From NCBI GenBank assembly GCA_028455995.1, contig JABELC010000002.1:3348001-3412000 (forward strand): a stretch of DNA of 64,000 nucleotides, given 5' to 3'. Positions within the stretch are counted from its first letter, which is position 1; each line of letters begins with the position of its first letter. The notes beneath the pieces are model-generated. The model did not search any database. It was not told the DNA's origin and was given only the letters and a program-made list of their open reading frames with translations. The position numbers were made by a program, and so were the translations under genes. The stretch is from Scleromitrula shiraiana. Taxonomy: Eukaryota > Ascomycota > Leotiomycetes > Helotiales > Sclerotiniaceae. Of the stretch, positions 21,645 to 33,520 are shown one piece after another.

Positions 21645-24600
21645 ATGTCTCTCTTCGGAAATCTAAACAACCAAAGTAAGCCATCGCTTTTTGGCTCTAC
21701 AACACAACCACCTACGACAGGAGCTAGCACTGCAGGGCTTTTTAGCGGTCTTGGAGGTGCCACTAGTCAAGCACCATCAACAGGAATGTTTGGTGGAATG
21801 GGCGGAGCCACAGCAAATCAACAACCCTCGACTGGCGGTCTTTTCGGGGCGCCAGCAAGTAAACCTCCACAAACAGGACTGGGAGGTAGCAGTCTATTCG
21901 GAGGACTTGGAGCTGCATCAACGCAGCCACAACAAACAGGCAGTCTATTTGGCACGTCGACTCAACCTCAGACATCGGGAGCAACCACTGGGGGCCTTCT
22001 GGGTGGTCTGGGGCTGGGGTCTACTTCGCAAGCACAACCACTTGGCTCAACTACGCAGAACCCTTCAGGATCCATGTTTCAGTCTACATCACAACTTCCG
22101 CTATCCCAAACCCAACAACAAAATGGAGCAAGCGGCGCCTATTTCGATGCTATCTTGGAGAGAAGTCGTAAAAGAGCGCACGATGAGGACTCTTTGGGAT
22201 TACAACTAGGTTTGGGAGATATCCGACAGCGTATGAAGAAGCTCAACTCTGTGACTCAAGACGGTGCTGTCGATGGCAGGGCACATTACCTGTTAGCAGC
22301 ATCTGGAGTAGACCCTGGCGCTGCGATCAGAGACCTTAACCTCTTCAATGCAAATGCGAGTAGACTAGATAAAACGCAACCCCAAGAGCCAATCGTCGAT
22401 GCAGATGTCGAAGGATACCTCTCGAGGCTGGAGACGCAAACTACAATGAGCATGATCTCCGAAGGACTAGCACGGTCTGTCCGCGATTTCGATGATTTTT
22501 TGGAGGAGAATGTCACAATGGAGTGGAACGCACAACGCAAGAGAATCTACGAACATTTTGGGATCAAGCCCACAAGAGAATCCAAGGCCGGTAACACTGC
22601 AAGCTTTTCTGGCGCGGCTGCACAGTCCACGGGTGGCTTTGGCAAATCCAAGCGTGGTAAAGGGCTTGCCCCAGGAGCATCCAGAGGTCCAGGAACCCCA
22701 CGAGCTAGCGCTTTCGGACGAGCAAACATGCAAAAATCTGTCATAGGAGCCGTTGGACCAGGACAACCAGGAAGCCAAGTTCTCTTTGCCGATATGGAAA
22801 AGAAGAGTGATGCAAATGGAATGTCTCCGGGGCCAGGTGATCGATTCTTACGCGAAAAACAAGTTCGATATATCGAAAAGGTTCAGGGGCTGAATGAAGC
22901 GAGACTGCGCAAATTACATTATCCCATTGCTAACGAATTCTCGACTGTGATTAGCCAAGCCGGTGAACAACACGCCGTAGATGTAGTTAAGGGATACAAA
23001 TGTCTGATGGAAGTTGTTGGAGAAGATCCAGATCCGGAGAGGTTACAGCTCTCGACTGCTGTTAAGCAACGACAATTTGCAACCGCATATTTGGATGATA
23101 ATCCCAACTCAGCACAATCTATTGACATGAAAAAAAGAATTCTTCGTGGAACATTGAAGTATCTGGAAAAGGATTTCTTTGAGACCGTAGAAAGTTTCGT
23201 TGCAAAGAACCCTAGGGAAGCACTCGTTGGCGGTAGACCAACCCCTATAACCAAAATCAGGGGTTATATCCGCCTTCGTGCACTTCGAAAGGACCTTGTA
23301 ACTGACAATACCCCTCTACAAACGCTCGGAGAGGATTATATCTGGGCTTTGGTCTTCTTCCTATTGAGATCTGGACATATTGCAGAAGCGAATAACTACG
23401 TAACTGAAAATGCCACTGCTTTCCGTGCTATTGATCGCAATTTTGCTTTCTACATCGCAGATTATGCCAGCAGCCCAGACAGGAGGCTTCGTCGTGAGCT
23501 CCAGGATCGAATTCAAAGCGAATACAACCAGCGAACCCGGATTGCACCTGAGAATTCCATTGATCCTTTTAGAATGGCATGCTACAAGGTGATCGGTCGT
23601 TGTGACCTTGGCAACCGAGCTCTAGACAACAATATGACAACCAGCATGGAGGACTGGACTTGGTTACAGTTTGTTCTTGCACGCGAATCTAACCGAGTTG
23701 ACGACGTGGCTCATGAAGTCTTTGGACTCAATGAGGTTCAGAAGACTATAGTGGAAATTGGTACAAAGCATTTTCCTAAGGCGAAAGAAGCAGGCAGTAC
23801 TTTCAGCGTATACTTCTTGCTTCTGGTGCTATGCGGCTCATTTGAAAAGGCAGTTGAATTGCTCTACCAGCACAGTGCTGCTGATGCAGTTCATTTCATG
23901 ATTGCGCTCGATTTCTATGGCTTACTTCGAGTTTCGGATCCATTCACTGCAGAAGGCAGTTTTATAAGCTATACAACTAGACAAAAGCCTCAAGTAGCAT
24001 ATGCAATAGCAGTAGGATATTACACGCAAGATTTCAGAGCTGCTAATGTTAGCGCTGCGGTGGATTACCTTACTCTTCTATGCCTCAATAGTGACCTCCC
24101 TGGCGATGCAGGTCGAAAACAAGTCAGCTTATGCCATGAAGCTCTTCAAGAGCTGATATTGGAAAGTAGAGAGTTTGCACTATTACTTGGTGATATTCGA
24201 CAAGATGGAACGCGTATACGTGGAATCATCGAGGAACGCTTGGGCTTAATTAATCTCAACAACGGCAATGATTTCATGAGGGCGGTTACGATCCGGGCAG
24301 GAAGTGTTGCTGACGACAATGGACGAACAACTGACGCGGTCTTGCTTTATCACTTGGCAGAGGAGTATGATAACGTTGTTATCATCCTCAATAGAGCTCT
24401 TAGCGAAGCCATCTCTGTCCCAGTTGGGCATGGTCAACTGCGATTACTACCACTCTTACCACGACCAACGACCAACGGTCGGAATGATCGAAACAGCAGT
24501 CTCAGTTTGACTTCAGTGGACGATCCTGTCGAACTGGCTCAAACCATGATGCGAGTTTACTCAGGAAATCGTATGTATCTCGACAAAATCAAAGAGGCCA

Positions 24601-25059
24601 GTCGCACGGCTTGTGAAGCATTATTAGATATCAGTCGAGCGAAAGTGTTAGTTGAGAGTAGAGAATGGGCTGCCGCATTAGAAGTAAGTATTCCCTTTGT
24701 CTTTGTAAATACTTAGATTCTAACTCGATTGATTTTAGGTCATAATGGATCTTGATATTCTTCCTTTAAGAGCTCAAGGTAATCTGGGCGAAATTCGAAA
24801 CTACGCCGCTAAGTTTTCATCACTCTCACAATATGTTACAAACAACATCCCCAACCTTGTGATGTGGACAATAATGTGTTGCAACAACCAACGAACTCAT
24901 CTTATCAACACTCAATTTGGAGGGAATGAAGGAACTAGACGAATGATGATTGATGAATTGAGACAACAAAATATGGACTTGATGACATATATCGCTCAAA
25001 TAAGATATCGATTCCCAGATAATATTCATGAAGCTATAGCAAGGGCTCAGTCTGAATGA
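21645..25059 (+). CDS. NIC96: Nuclear pore scaffold nucleoporin Nic96/Nup93
   Basis: Inner-ring linker nucleoporin that holds the Nsp1 channel trimer and binds Nup192/Nup188. Exons 21645-24683 and 24739-25059 give 1119 aa, longer than yeast Nic96 (about 840). The N-terminal about 165 residues carry FG-type repeats (SLFGNL, GLFSGLGG, GMFGGMGG, GLFGAP, SLFGGLG, SLFGTS). A helix AYFDAILERSRKRAHDED then resembles the R1 motif that recruits the Nsp1 complex, and DVEGYLSRLETQTTMSMI resembles R2. The Nic96 alpha-solenoid follows to the C-terminus (RGYIRLRALRKDL, EDYIWALVFFLLRSG, YQHSAADAVHFMIALDFYGL). The start ATG at 21645 gives MSLFGNLNNQ, directly entering the FG region. Confidence 0.94.
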
Positions 25060-26422
25060 AGAGAATGGGGTTTATGATGTATAATAGATTAGCAAATGAA
25101 GCTGGGAGGACATACGAAGAACGATTTGACTTGTTATTGGATTCTAAAATTGGGATTCTGTCTACTACAATTGTAGTATTTTTTTAAAACTTTGATTGGC
25201 GAAGGAGTAGATGATGGATGGGTGGGTGAGTGGGTGGAAATGAAATCATTAATTATCAAACATTACCCACCCATCTATCGTGTACATAGTGATTACCTAC
25301 ATAGTACCCTTCTCAGGCGTAGTACTCTCTCTTGCACCTAATGACTCGAATCCACTTTACTCTAAATGACCCTCTTTCTCGGGGTATGAGAATAAAGTTT
25401 ACACTCAGATATAAAAATATGTACGAAGATGAATTCCTTTAGTGAACAAACATACTAAATAAGTATGGATGAGAATGGAGACGCTAAATCAAAATCAAAA
25501 TCAACAAACGAGTCAAGTGCAAGATCAACACCGGGATTGCCTATCATTGGCATGGCATAGAATGGCCCTAGAATATGACCCGAGAATGGCTAGATCGCTA
25601 CATTCATATATGGGTAATGTCCGAGAAAATGCATGAGTCGAGTCAATTTGATTTACGGAATATCATCAGTAGCACTATAACTGGTCAACCAGTCTCGAGC
25701 GAGTAACACTCACTATGTTGTCATATAACTAGCCGTGCATACCTAAGTATATGCCAAGCTTCTCTTTCTCTGGTAATAATAATGAAAATCTATGGATCTA
25801 GAAAATTGGTAGATTAACCAACCCATCACTAAAAGTAAAGTACCTCCCTCAAGTAGGTACCCAACAGGTACTATAAGTAAGCAAACAAGCATTGATCTTC
25901 TCGCCAGTTCTGGTTCGTTCTTACTTTACGATGTAAAGTATCGTAGGTAAAAGTAGATATTATTAGACTTTACCTAAAAGGAACATGGCTTTCACCATAT
26001 TTTTCTTACTTCCTCTTCCCTTCCCCTTTACCCCCTCCCCCTCTTCCATCTTCCCTCTTCCCTATTCCCTCTTTCCCCCCTTCCCCCCTTCCCCCTTCCC
26101 CCTCCACTTCTACCCCTTCTCCAATCTTTTTATCTTTTTTTTTGTTTACCTACCAGCCATCCCTTTTGTATACATAGTAATTAATTACATTTACATGACT
26201 CGAACTACCCCCCAATTTCTGACTTACATGACCATTACATGACCTTACATTAACAAGAACCCTCGTCGTTCGGGAATAAACTTAACTTCATTGAAACTCT
26301 ATCGACCCTTTTTTTGAAAAAGAAAAAAAAAAAAAAAAAAAAAAAGATTCTTTTCTTCTTTTGGATGTTCTTTTAAGGACCCCGCCGCTCATGCGAAAAC
26401 ACGGGTCCTCGCAGATTTCAGT
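25060..26422. promoter_or_regulatory. Long leader/promoter of the bZIP gene with C-rich G4 motif
   Basis: 1.36 kb without a supported gene. A pyrimidine tract at 26005-26130 includes four C-runs of 6, 6, 5 and 5 separated by TT (26075-26102), a canonical G-quadruplex motif on the minus strand. A long A-run lies at 26322-26345. An 85-codon frame (25985-26242) is only a low-complexity translation of this tract. The first 300 bases hold the Nic96 3' region. Confidence 0.5.
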
Positions 26423-28051
26423 ATGACGCCTGATGCAACAATGCAGGGGTCAGAGGAACGAAGTATGTCGGCGGAAGGTGGGGAAGAGAATAGTAATGGG
26501 AATGGTAGTGGAGAACAGAATAATAATAAAAAGAGAAAGGGAGGAGGAGCTGCGACGGGAGGAGCTACGGGGAGTGGAAGCGGGAGCGGGACTGGAAGCT
26601 TGCGAGGTGTCGCGAATTTGACTCCAGAACAACTTGCGAAGAAGAGAGCAAATGATAGAGAAGCTCAAAGATCAATCAGACAGAGAACAAAAAATCAAAT
26701 TGAAGCTTATGAGAGGAAGATTCGGGAATTGACTTCACGGCAACCATATCAAGAATTACAACATGTTTTGCGACAGAAAGAGATGGTCGAGGCCGAGAAT
26801 TTAGATATAAAAAAACGTTTATCTCAAGTACTTTCTATCATTCAGCCAATACTTGGTACTCATGGTCAGTAATTGGGTTTGTGACTCAACTGATTCTGGT
26901 GGATTTCTAAACCATGGCTAATTTACGCTCTAGGATTTGATGCTCCTCCTCAATACTCGTCGTCGTCGCCTGCAGCTTACCCTCCCCCAAACCGACCAGG
27001 CTCTGCGAATCGCAATGTTTCCACTCCGAATAGTATAAACTCCTCATCAACTATCGCAGGACCTTCATGGTCAAGTCTGAATGCGGCACCTTCTCACGAC
27101 ACAAGAGTATTCATGCATGCGCAACAGACGCAGCAATTGGCACAGCAGAGATATGACATGACACATAATTTGGATATTGGCCCGGAAAGACTGGGGTTGG
27201 ATTTCCTCTTGGATGAAGGGCAAAGAGTTAATAAAATTCCTAATGCTCCTCTAAATGGAGCGCAGGATTCTCCGAGTTTTCAGCATCTGCAGAGACCTAT
27301 GCACCACAGAAACTCCTCCACCGCTAGTACCATAACCAGTTTCAGTACGCCCAATGCGAGCGCCTCTGAGATGAATGGTTTCTCCGCACCAATTCGCAAC
27401 GGTCCACCAACATGTCCTCTCGACTCCCTCCTTCTCGATTTCCTCCACGAAAGACAATCTGCCGCGGCCAACGGACTCGACACCCCCAAGCTAGTCGGCC
27501 CCGCATACCCATCCGTATCCTCACTGCTCAACCCATCCCGCGGCATCGAGTCCCACCCCGTCAGCAAAGTTTTCACCGACATCCTCGGCACCTTCCCCGA
27601 TCTCTCTACCTTACCCGAAAAAGTCGCAGTCCTCTACATTATGTTCTTGATCATGAGGTGGCAAATCCATCCCAGCAAGGATAACTACGATCGACTACCA
27701 TCGTGGGCTACGCCTTGTCCCTCCCAACTCTTTACCCCGCATCCGGCGTGGATCGATCATTTACCTTGGCCTAAGATGAGGGATACTTTGGTTCGAGACT
27801 ACAATCCTCGCGATTACTTGTTCGATAATTTCTTCATCCCGTTTACGAGCACCTTGAGTCTTAACTGGCCGTATGAACCTACTGATACACTATTGAGTGC
27901 TGGTACGGAAGACGGTGAGCTGGTGATCAATCCGGTATTTGAGAGACATTTGAGAAGATTGGAAAATTGGAGTTTGGGTCCGGCGTTTGCGACGACGTTT
28001 CCGGGGTTGAGGGATACGTTTCGCTTGAAGACGGATGGTGATAGAAGGTAG
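26423..28051 (+). CDS. bZIP transcription factor with DUF3425 domain
   Basis: Fungal-type nuclear regulator. Exons 26423-26864 and 26934-28051 are in phase and give 519 aa. After a Gly/Ser/Asn-rich head, the basic region KKRANDREAQRSIRQRTKN (about residues 73-91) leads into a short leucine-zipper helix (YERKIRELTSRQ, MVEAENLDIKKRL). The middle is Ser/Pro/Asn/Gln-rich. From about residue 330 the DUF3425 domain is recognisable: LDSLLLDFLHERQ, VSKVFTDILGTFPDLSTLPEKV, MFLIMRWQIHPSKDNYDRLP and WATPCPSQLFTPHPAWIDHL. Such bZIP-DUF3425 proteins are numerous in filamentous fungi and mostly uncharacterised. Targets are unknown. The coding text around 27410-27780 is much more C-rich than the bZIP part. 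Confidence 0.92.
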
Positions 28052-28551
28052 TGCGCATGTGGGTGCGTGCGTGCTTGAGTGTTATTGTATTATAAAAAGA
28101 GGAATTCTTTTATGTATTCCATATGGTTAAAGATAGATTTGGGGTTTGGGATGGTTCCTGGGCTTAGAGGGAGGGATTGGGATTTAGGAAAAGGGGCAGA
28201 TGCCTACGCAAAAGCAACATCGTCTGGTGATCTGGTAATCTGGTAATCTTTTATTACTAGTCGGTTTGATTTCTTCTTTGATAGAAAACAAAATCTGTAT
28301 TTGAAACGAGAAATAAAGTTATAATGTCCTCTAGTTCACTTCAAGCATCACCGTTCAAGTTGCGATTTAATCCAGGCCTATACCGAATATGGTAGGCAGT
28401 GTTGTGGATCAGATGTAAGGGAAAATATTCTATATGCATGCTTAAACAAAAGGGTTTTAGGTAAGTAAAGTAACAGTTATTTACTTATCCGCCGCCTGGT
28501 CATCCCTCATAAATTTTATACATCCATGACCGAAAAATCGAAACTCCAAAT
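28052..28551. other. Convergent spacer bZIP/FGGY kinase
   Basis: 500 bp; no gene or repeat of note apart from GT/GC-rich text just after the bZIP stop. Confidence 0.4.
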
Positions 28552-30808
28552 TTACTCAGGACCCCAGCCCGAGATTGCCTCATCAACGCTATCTCTGTAC
28601 TGTTGTTGCGTCTTGCACTGCTCAAGGAAGACCTTGTACTTGATGTCTAACAACTTCTTCTCGTTCTCATTCTTGCCAGGTCGAGTAACCTTTCCTGGTT
28701 TACTCATTCTATCCATGATACTCCAGAGCTCCTCAGTCTTTCCTTCCTTGTCAGCACTTGCAGCCTTAGCACCCAACATGGCTGCACCATGTACAACAGC
28801 TGCGTGGACATATCTTGGAATGAGAACTGGCATAGCACATGTAGTAGCCATAAGTTCCATAAGGATCTTGTTTTGGCATTGAGATCCGGACATAAAGATA
28901 GATGTGATGGAGTGACCTGCAGCGTTCATGGTCTCGACAATTTGACGAGTTTGCATAGCAATGAATTCCATGGTTGCATAGTAGTAGATAGCGAGACCAT
29001 CCATACTACGATCATTGGTAAGACCGATAACGGAACCGGTCATCTTTGGATTGGCGATTGGAGAACGATTTCCCCAGAGATCACCGTAAAAGAAGAAGTG
29101 ACGTCCTAAGTATGAGATGGTTGGAGCATTGATCTTTTCCTGTAATTCTTCCAGATGAGAGTTCAAGTAGTCGTAAATACTTGTGTTAAATGATTCCGCC
29201 ATGGACATAGCTTCGTTGTATGCTGGATGGGTTTCGAGGACGTGCTTAAGAAGCTCGCCAGTAGCTGATTGACCTCCCTCCGCCATCCAGAAATCGGGCA
29301 GAAGTACATCACGGTAAGGGCCCCAAACTCCATCGACAAAGACAGGCTCGCGAGACATGGCAAGATGGCATGTCGATGTACCAGCTACAGCTGCAAGACG
29401 ACTAAACGCTTGGGAAATGTCGTTCTTAGGAACTCCAGCTTCGAGATGCTCAGTTCCAAGGTTGACTTTCGCGCCTACAGTGCCAACCCATCCCGCATAG
29501 GCATCAATAACACCACTTCCAACAGCAATACCAGCTGGGAGACCAAGCTCATTTCCAGCCTTTTCACTGAGAGTCCCGACGAGTTCACCAGCACTTAGAT
29601 AATGGCCGTTCTGTAGAATTGTGGTTAGCATTTCTAAAACGAGAAAAGTAAATATTGCGCGTGAGAAAAGGGCTTACCACCCCGTTGACTCCTCCCATTC
29701 TCTTGAAGTTGTCTTTTGCAAGATCTCCTAATCCAATTTCCTCGTAGAAATCTTCCTGCCATCCCTTCACACTTCCATCTACACCGACAGGGACAAATCC
29801 TTGCTTGCAGACAGTACTGCAGAAACTTCGAGTCTCGTTACCAGTAGCAATGTGTGTCAAGGCATCAGCCAAGTCATAGAACTTGCAGCGATCGAACAAC
29901 TCGGGAGGCATATTGTTCTTGAGCCATAGAACTTTAGGGATCTCCATCTCGATACTCATCTTTCCTCCAACATATCGCAGTAGATTATGGCCTGTGGCAT
30001 TAATCTTATCGGTCTCTTCAACAGGTCTGTGATCGAGCCATAAGATAACATTACGATCATTACCATCATTTGCGAAATTTGGACCAGTGACAGGAACTGG
30101 TTCGTCGGTATCATGTGCGAAGACCGCTAATGAGCAGGTGGCGTCAAACCCAATACCACGGATTGTCGTTGGGTCGATATTGTGCTGACTGAGAGCTCGT
30201 TGCACACACATACAAATACATCTCCAGATATCAGTTGTAGATTGCTCGTAGTAACCAACTTCTGGTTGCCATAATCCAATATTCTCAGTGGCCACTAGGA
30301 TAAATTAGTATATAGTCCGTCCAATATTTTCGAAAGTAACTTCAACTTACAAGCTTTGATATCACCTGAAGCATCGATAATACACGCTCTCGCCGAGCCC
30401 GTTCCAACGTCTATTCCAACTATTTGGCGTATAAATTAGCAATGTGAAACGGTCGATAGAGAGTAACGGAATCAACCGATTTTGTAATGCAAATGGGAGA
30501 TTGACTTACTGAAATGATCTACATGGGGGTTCAAGTCGTTGTGTGGACTATAAATGTGTTAATAAAGAGATCTCTGGGTTGTTAAACCTTGGGCAGCAGT
30601 ATCCTTCATCTCAATTTCATACTTCAATCATTCAAGATGGGTATTATGATTGTGCCATTACAAGATCCATGGTTGAATGATTTGGTATGAAAGGTTAAAG
30701 TTTCTGTCCTGTCATGAACGAATCTGCCAAGCATATTCCAGATCCCCTCCAGGTATTCGAGTCTTATTACGAAAGTTTCGTAGGATTGAAAGAGAGTACT
30801 CACTCCAT
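28552..30808 (-). CDS. FGGY carbohydrate kinase (D-ribulokinase-like, YDR109C/FGGY type)
   Basis: ATP-dependent sugar kinase of the ribulokinase-like branch. In-phase exons 30804-30808, 30510-30547, 30351-30419, 29678-30294 and 28552-29610 give 595 aa, near the family length (about 550-715). The N-terminal phosphate-1 loop is HFIGIDVGTGSARACI, assembled across an intron; GIGFDATCSLAVF, VILWLDHR (catalytic Asp), PKVLWLKNN, AVGSGVIDAYAGWVGTVGA (FGGY-domain entry), GTSTCHLAMS and FMSGSQCQN follow, as in human FGGY and yeast YDR109C. The first coding exon, only 5 nt (ATGGA), is the least certain; it is supported by a GTGAGT donor and by frame, with a 256-nt intron after it. Substrate is inferred from the subfamily. 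Confidence 0.88.
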
Positions 30809-32243
30809 ACTCGCTTGACGCGATGGTCTATCGATTTAAAGCATTAGCATAAGTTTCTTCCAAAGTAAATATTATAGAGAGGTAAGTGATGATGAGAAGT
30901 AATCAATAAGTGAATGCGGAGAGCTTACTTCCTATAGTTTTGACGAAATGGCAATGAGTGATTCATATTGAGGGTATTTATATTTCTATTAGTTTCTCCT
31001 TTCTATATTCTACCTATAATATGACAATTAGCAAGCCGTTACATGTTGCACGGCTTTTTGACGACGGCAAGGGACGTATTGCATAAAGCCATAAGTGTTG
31101 AAAATCAACAATATTGGTGAGAAAGTGGGCGCCACGGCGGGGTAAGAGGGGAAATGCGTACCTTGTCTACGTCGATAATAGTATGAAGCTTCCAAGTTCC
31201 CAAGACAAGCAATCAGTTAAAAGAACTGAGTTTGATGTACTATACAAATATATATTTAACAGATAAAATCCAAGATGAGAAAACAGGACGTGTAATGTGT
31301 TGTACTTTTCAATCAGAAGGTAATGCAATAAAAAAAGGAGGGGGGGGGGGGGGGAAGGGGGGATGAAGAAAGTTCACGATGTCAGGTCAAGTAGTAATAA
31401 AGCAAAGTAATAAAGTACCCAGAAAGTAGCTTGACCTCTCTACAGCTTTTGTCGTCATGTACCCCCACAATTCTTTTACCTTTTTTACCTTTTTTACCCT
31501 TCACGCTTTTCACAGAGTCCCACGATTTCTTTCCCCACTGAAAACTTATTAATCTACTACTAGTATAAGTTATTAGTATAAGTTGATCAAATAGAGACCC
31601 AGTCTTCCAAGCCTAGCCAAGTCTACTAAGCGTTAGATGTTATCCCTTCGAATAGGATCTTTCAGTATTATACCGTTCCCCATATACGAGTACTACCGGT
31701 AAAAAGGTTTATTCTATAACAAATCATCGGTGCCATATTCATCGTATATTTCCTAGAAAGATTATATTGATTAAAAAGATTTTCTCAAGAGAAAGCTACC
31801 TACAGCTCAATAATCTCCAAGATGAAAAGAAATGCCGAAATTTTGAATTGGTTTTGTGCAGGTATGAATTGAAGTGAAGTATTGGACTCGAGTGTTAAAG
31901 TGATCATCCATATTCTACCACCAACTTTTTGGCCCCACATACACTCATACTCTCATTTCCATACTTGTCCTGGTGGCAAAATAAGCAAGAACGAAGATGA
32001 ACGATCTGCATTTTTATCGTGAAAAGAATGGAACGATCGCTCAAGCAAGAAAGGTCCGATGTTCCATTTGCTTCACCGACTTCGTACGAATTAAGTTACA
32101 CTACCGGTAATATACTCCGGGAATTCATGGTTTTAAATTTGGCCTCTTTGAAGTTTGATGCAATCAGAATGTGGATTATATTGATATCTTATTTTGGCTG
32201 CTCGTGTTGTACATATGTCGTTTCTATCACAACCCAACTCATT
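30809..32243. other. Spacer upstream of the FGGY gene with poly-G tract
   Basis: 1.43 kb between the FGGY start and the RPT6 stop. It holds a 15-G run (31340-31354), AA, then six G (31357-31362), and TTTTTTACC triplications near 31483-31499. A 78-codon plus-strand frame (32019-32255) overlaps the RPT6 3' end and lacks support. No gene seen. Confidence 0.5.
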
Positions 32244-33520
32244 CTACTTCCATAACTTGCCCAAACTGACTTCCTTATCATCGTGCTTGTTCAATACCTT
32301 GGCTGTTGCCAAATCGAAGTCCTCCTGAGTAACGTGAACTCTTCGTTCTCTTAATGCGTACATTCCAGCTTCTGTGCAAACACCCTTCAACTCGGCTCCG
32401 GAGCATCCATTCATCTTCTCTGCAATCTTCGTCAAATTGATACCACGGGTCAAGTTCATGCTGCGACTGTGGATTCGTAGAATGTCGGCTCTGGCCTCCA
32501 CAGTTGGCGGTGGGAATTCAATCTTCCTATCAATACGACCTGGTCTTAGGAGCGCGGGATCCAAGATGTCGAGACGATTCGTAGCCATAATAACCTTGAT
32601 TCCTTTAGTTGGTTCAAAACCGTCCAATTGGTTCAGCAACTCCAACATAGTTCTCTGGACCTCGGAATCACCACCAGATGAACCTTCCACACGAGATGAA
32701 CCAATAGAATCGATTTCATCCATGAAAATAATGGATGGGGCGTGTTCTCTTGCCATGACGAACAACTCTCTAACCATTCTTGAACCCTCACCAATATACT
32801 TCTGGACAAGCTCGGAACCAGATACACGAATGAATCTGCAGTCGGTATGATGGGCAACAGCTCTTGCTAACAAAGTTTTACCGGTTCCTGGCGGCCCGTA
32901 TAAGAGTACACCTTTAGGTTGCGCTATACCGAGAGATTCGAAAAGTTCCGGATGTTTCAAACCCAGCTCGATGACCTCCTTGATTTCCTTCACTTGTTGA
33001 TCCAAACCACCAATCATATCATATGTACTATCTGGGACTTTTTCGACCATCATAAGAGAAACGAGAGGATCGACGGATGATGGTAACATCTTCTCGAGTT
33101 TATAATTATCTGAAAGAAGGGTGACACGCTTCCCGACGGTGAGTTTCGAAATATCAACATTATCCGAGATATCGACAACTTTCATCACAAGTCAGTATTG
33201 AGATAATGTCTGGAATCACAAAGCATTTCCATACCATATTTGCCTTCTGGATGCACTTTGACCAACACCTTCTTGGTACCCATAACCTTTACGACCTCAC
33301 CAACATAAGAACCTGGTTGCTGTAATAAGCCGAGTTCCTCACGTAAAAGTCGCACTATCATCATCAGTTAATGATTCACTAGTAATGAAGTATTTGGAGC
33401 TATACCTCTCGAATTGTAGTCATTTCGTTGAGCTTCTAATCTGCGCAGAACAGCTTGACCCTGGATGATCTCGAGCTTCATGCTCTCAATCTTATTATGA
33501 AAGAAACTATCCAAAGCCAT
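32244..33520 (-). CDS. RPT6: 26S proteasome regulatory ATPase Rpt6 (Sug1/PSMC5)
   Basis: One of six AAA+ ATPases in the base of the 19S particle that unfold substrates and open the 20S gate. Exons 33406-33520, 33235-33354 and 32244-33178 are in phase and give 389 aa, the family length. The N-terminal coiled coil (SMKLEIIQGQAVLRRLEAQR) and the OB-fold text SYVGEVVKVMGTKKVLVKVH lead into the AAA domain: MIGGLDQQVKEIKEVIEL, Walker A GPPGTGKT, pore loop KYIGEG, Walker B SIIFMDEID, sensor MATNR and arginine-finger region LRPGRIDRKIEF. The terminal LGKLWK is a variant of the Rpt6 C-terminus; I do not see a strict HbYX tail, as expected for Rpt6. Confidence 0.97.

Noticed and set aside
25985..26242. 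85-codon frame rich in Pro, Phe and Leu
   Set aside because: It is only the translation of a pyrimidine tract in the bZIP leader; no family, no splice context.
31972..31980. GGTGGCAAA, a perfect match to the yeast Rpn4/PACE proteasome element
   Set aside because: It lies downstream of RPT6, not in its promoter (beyond 33520), so it is probably chance.
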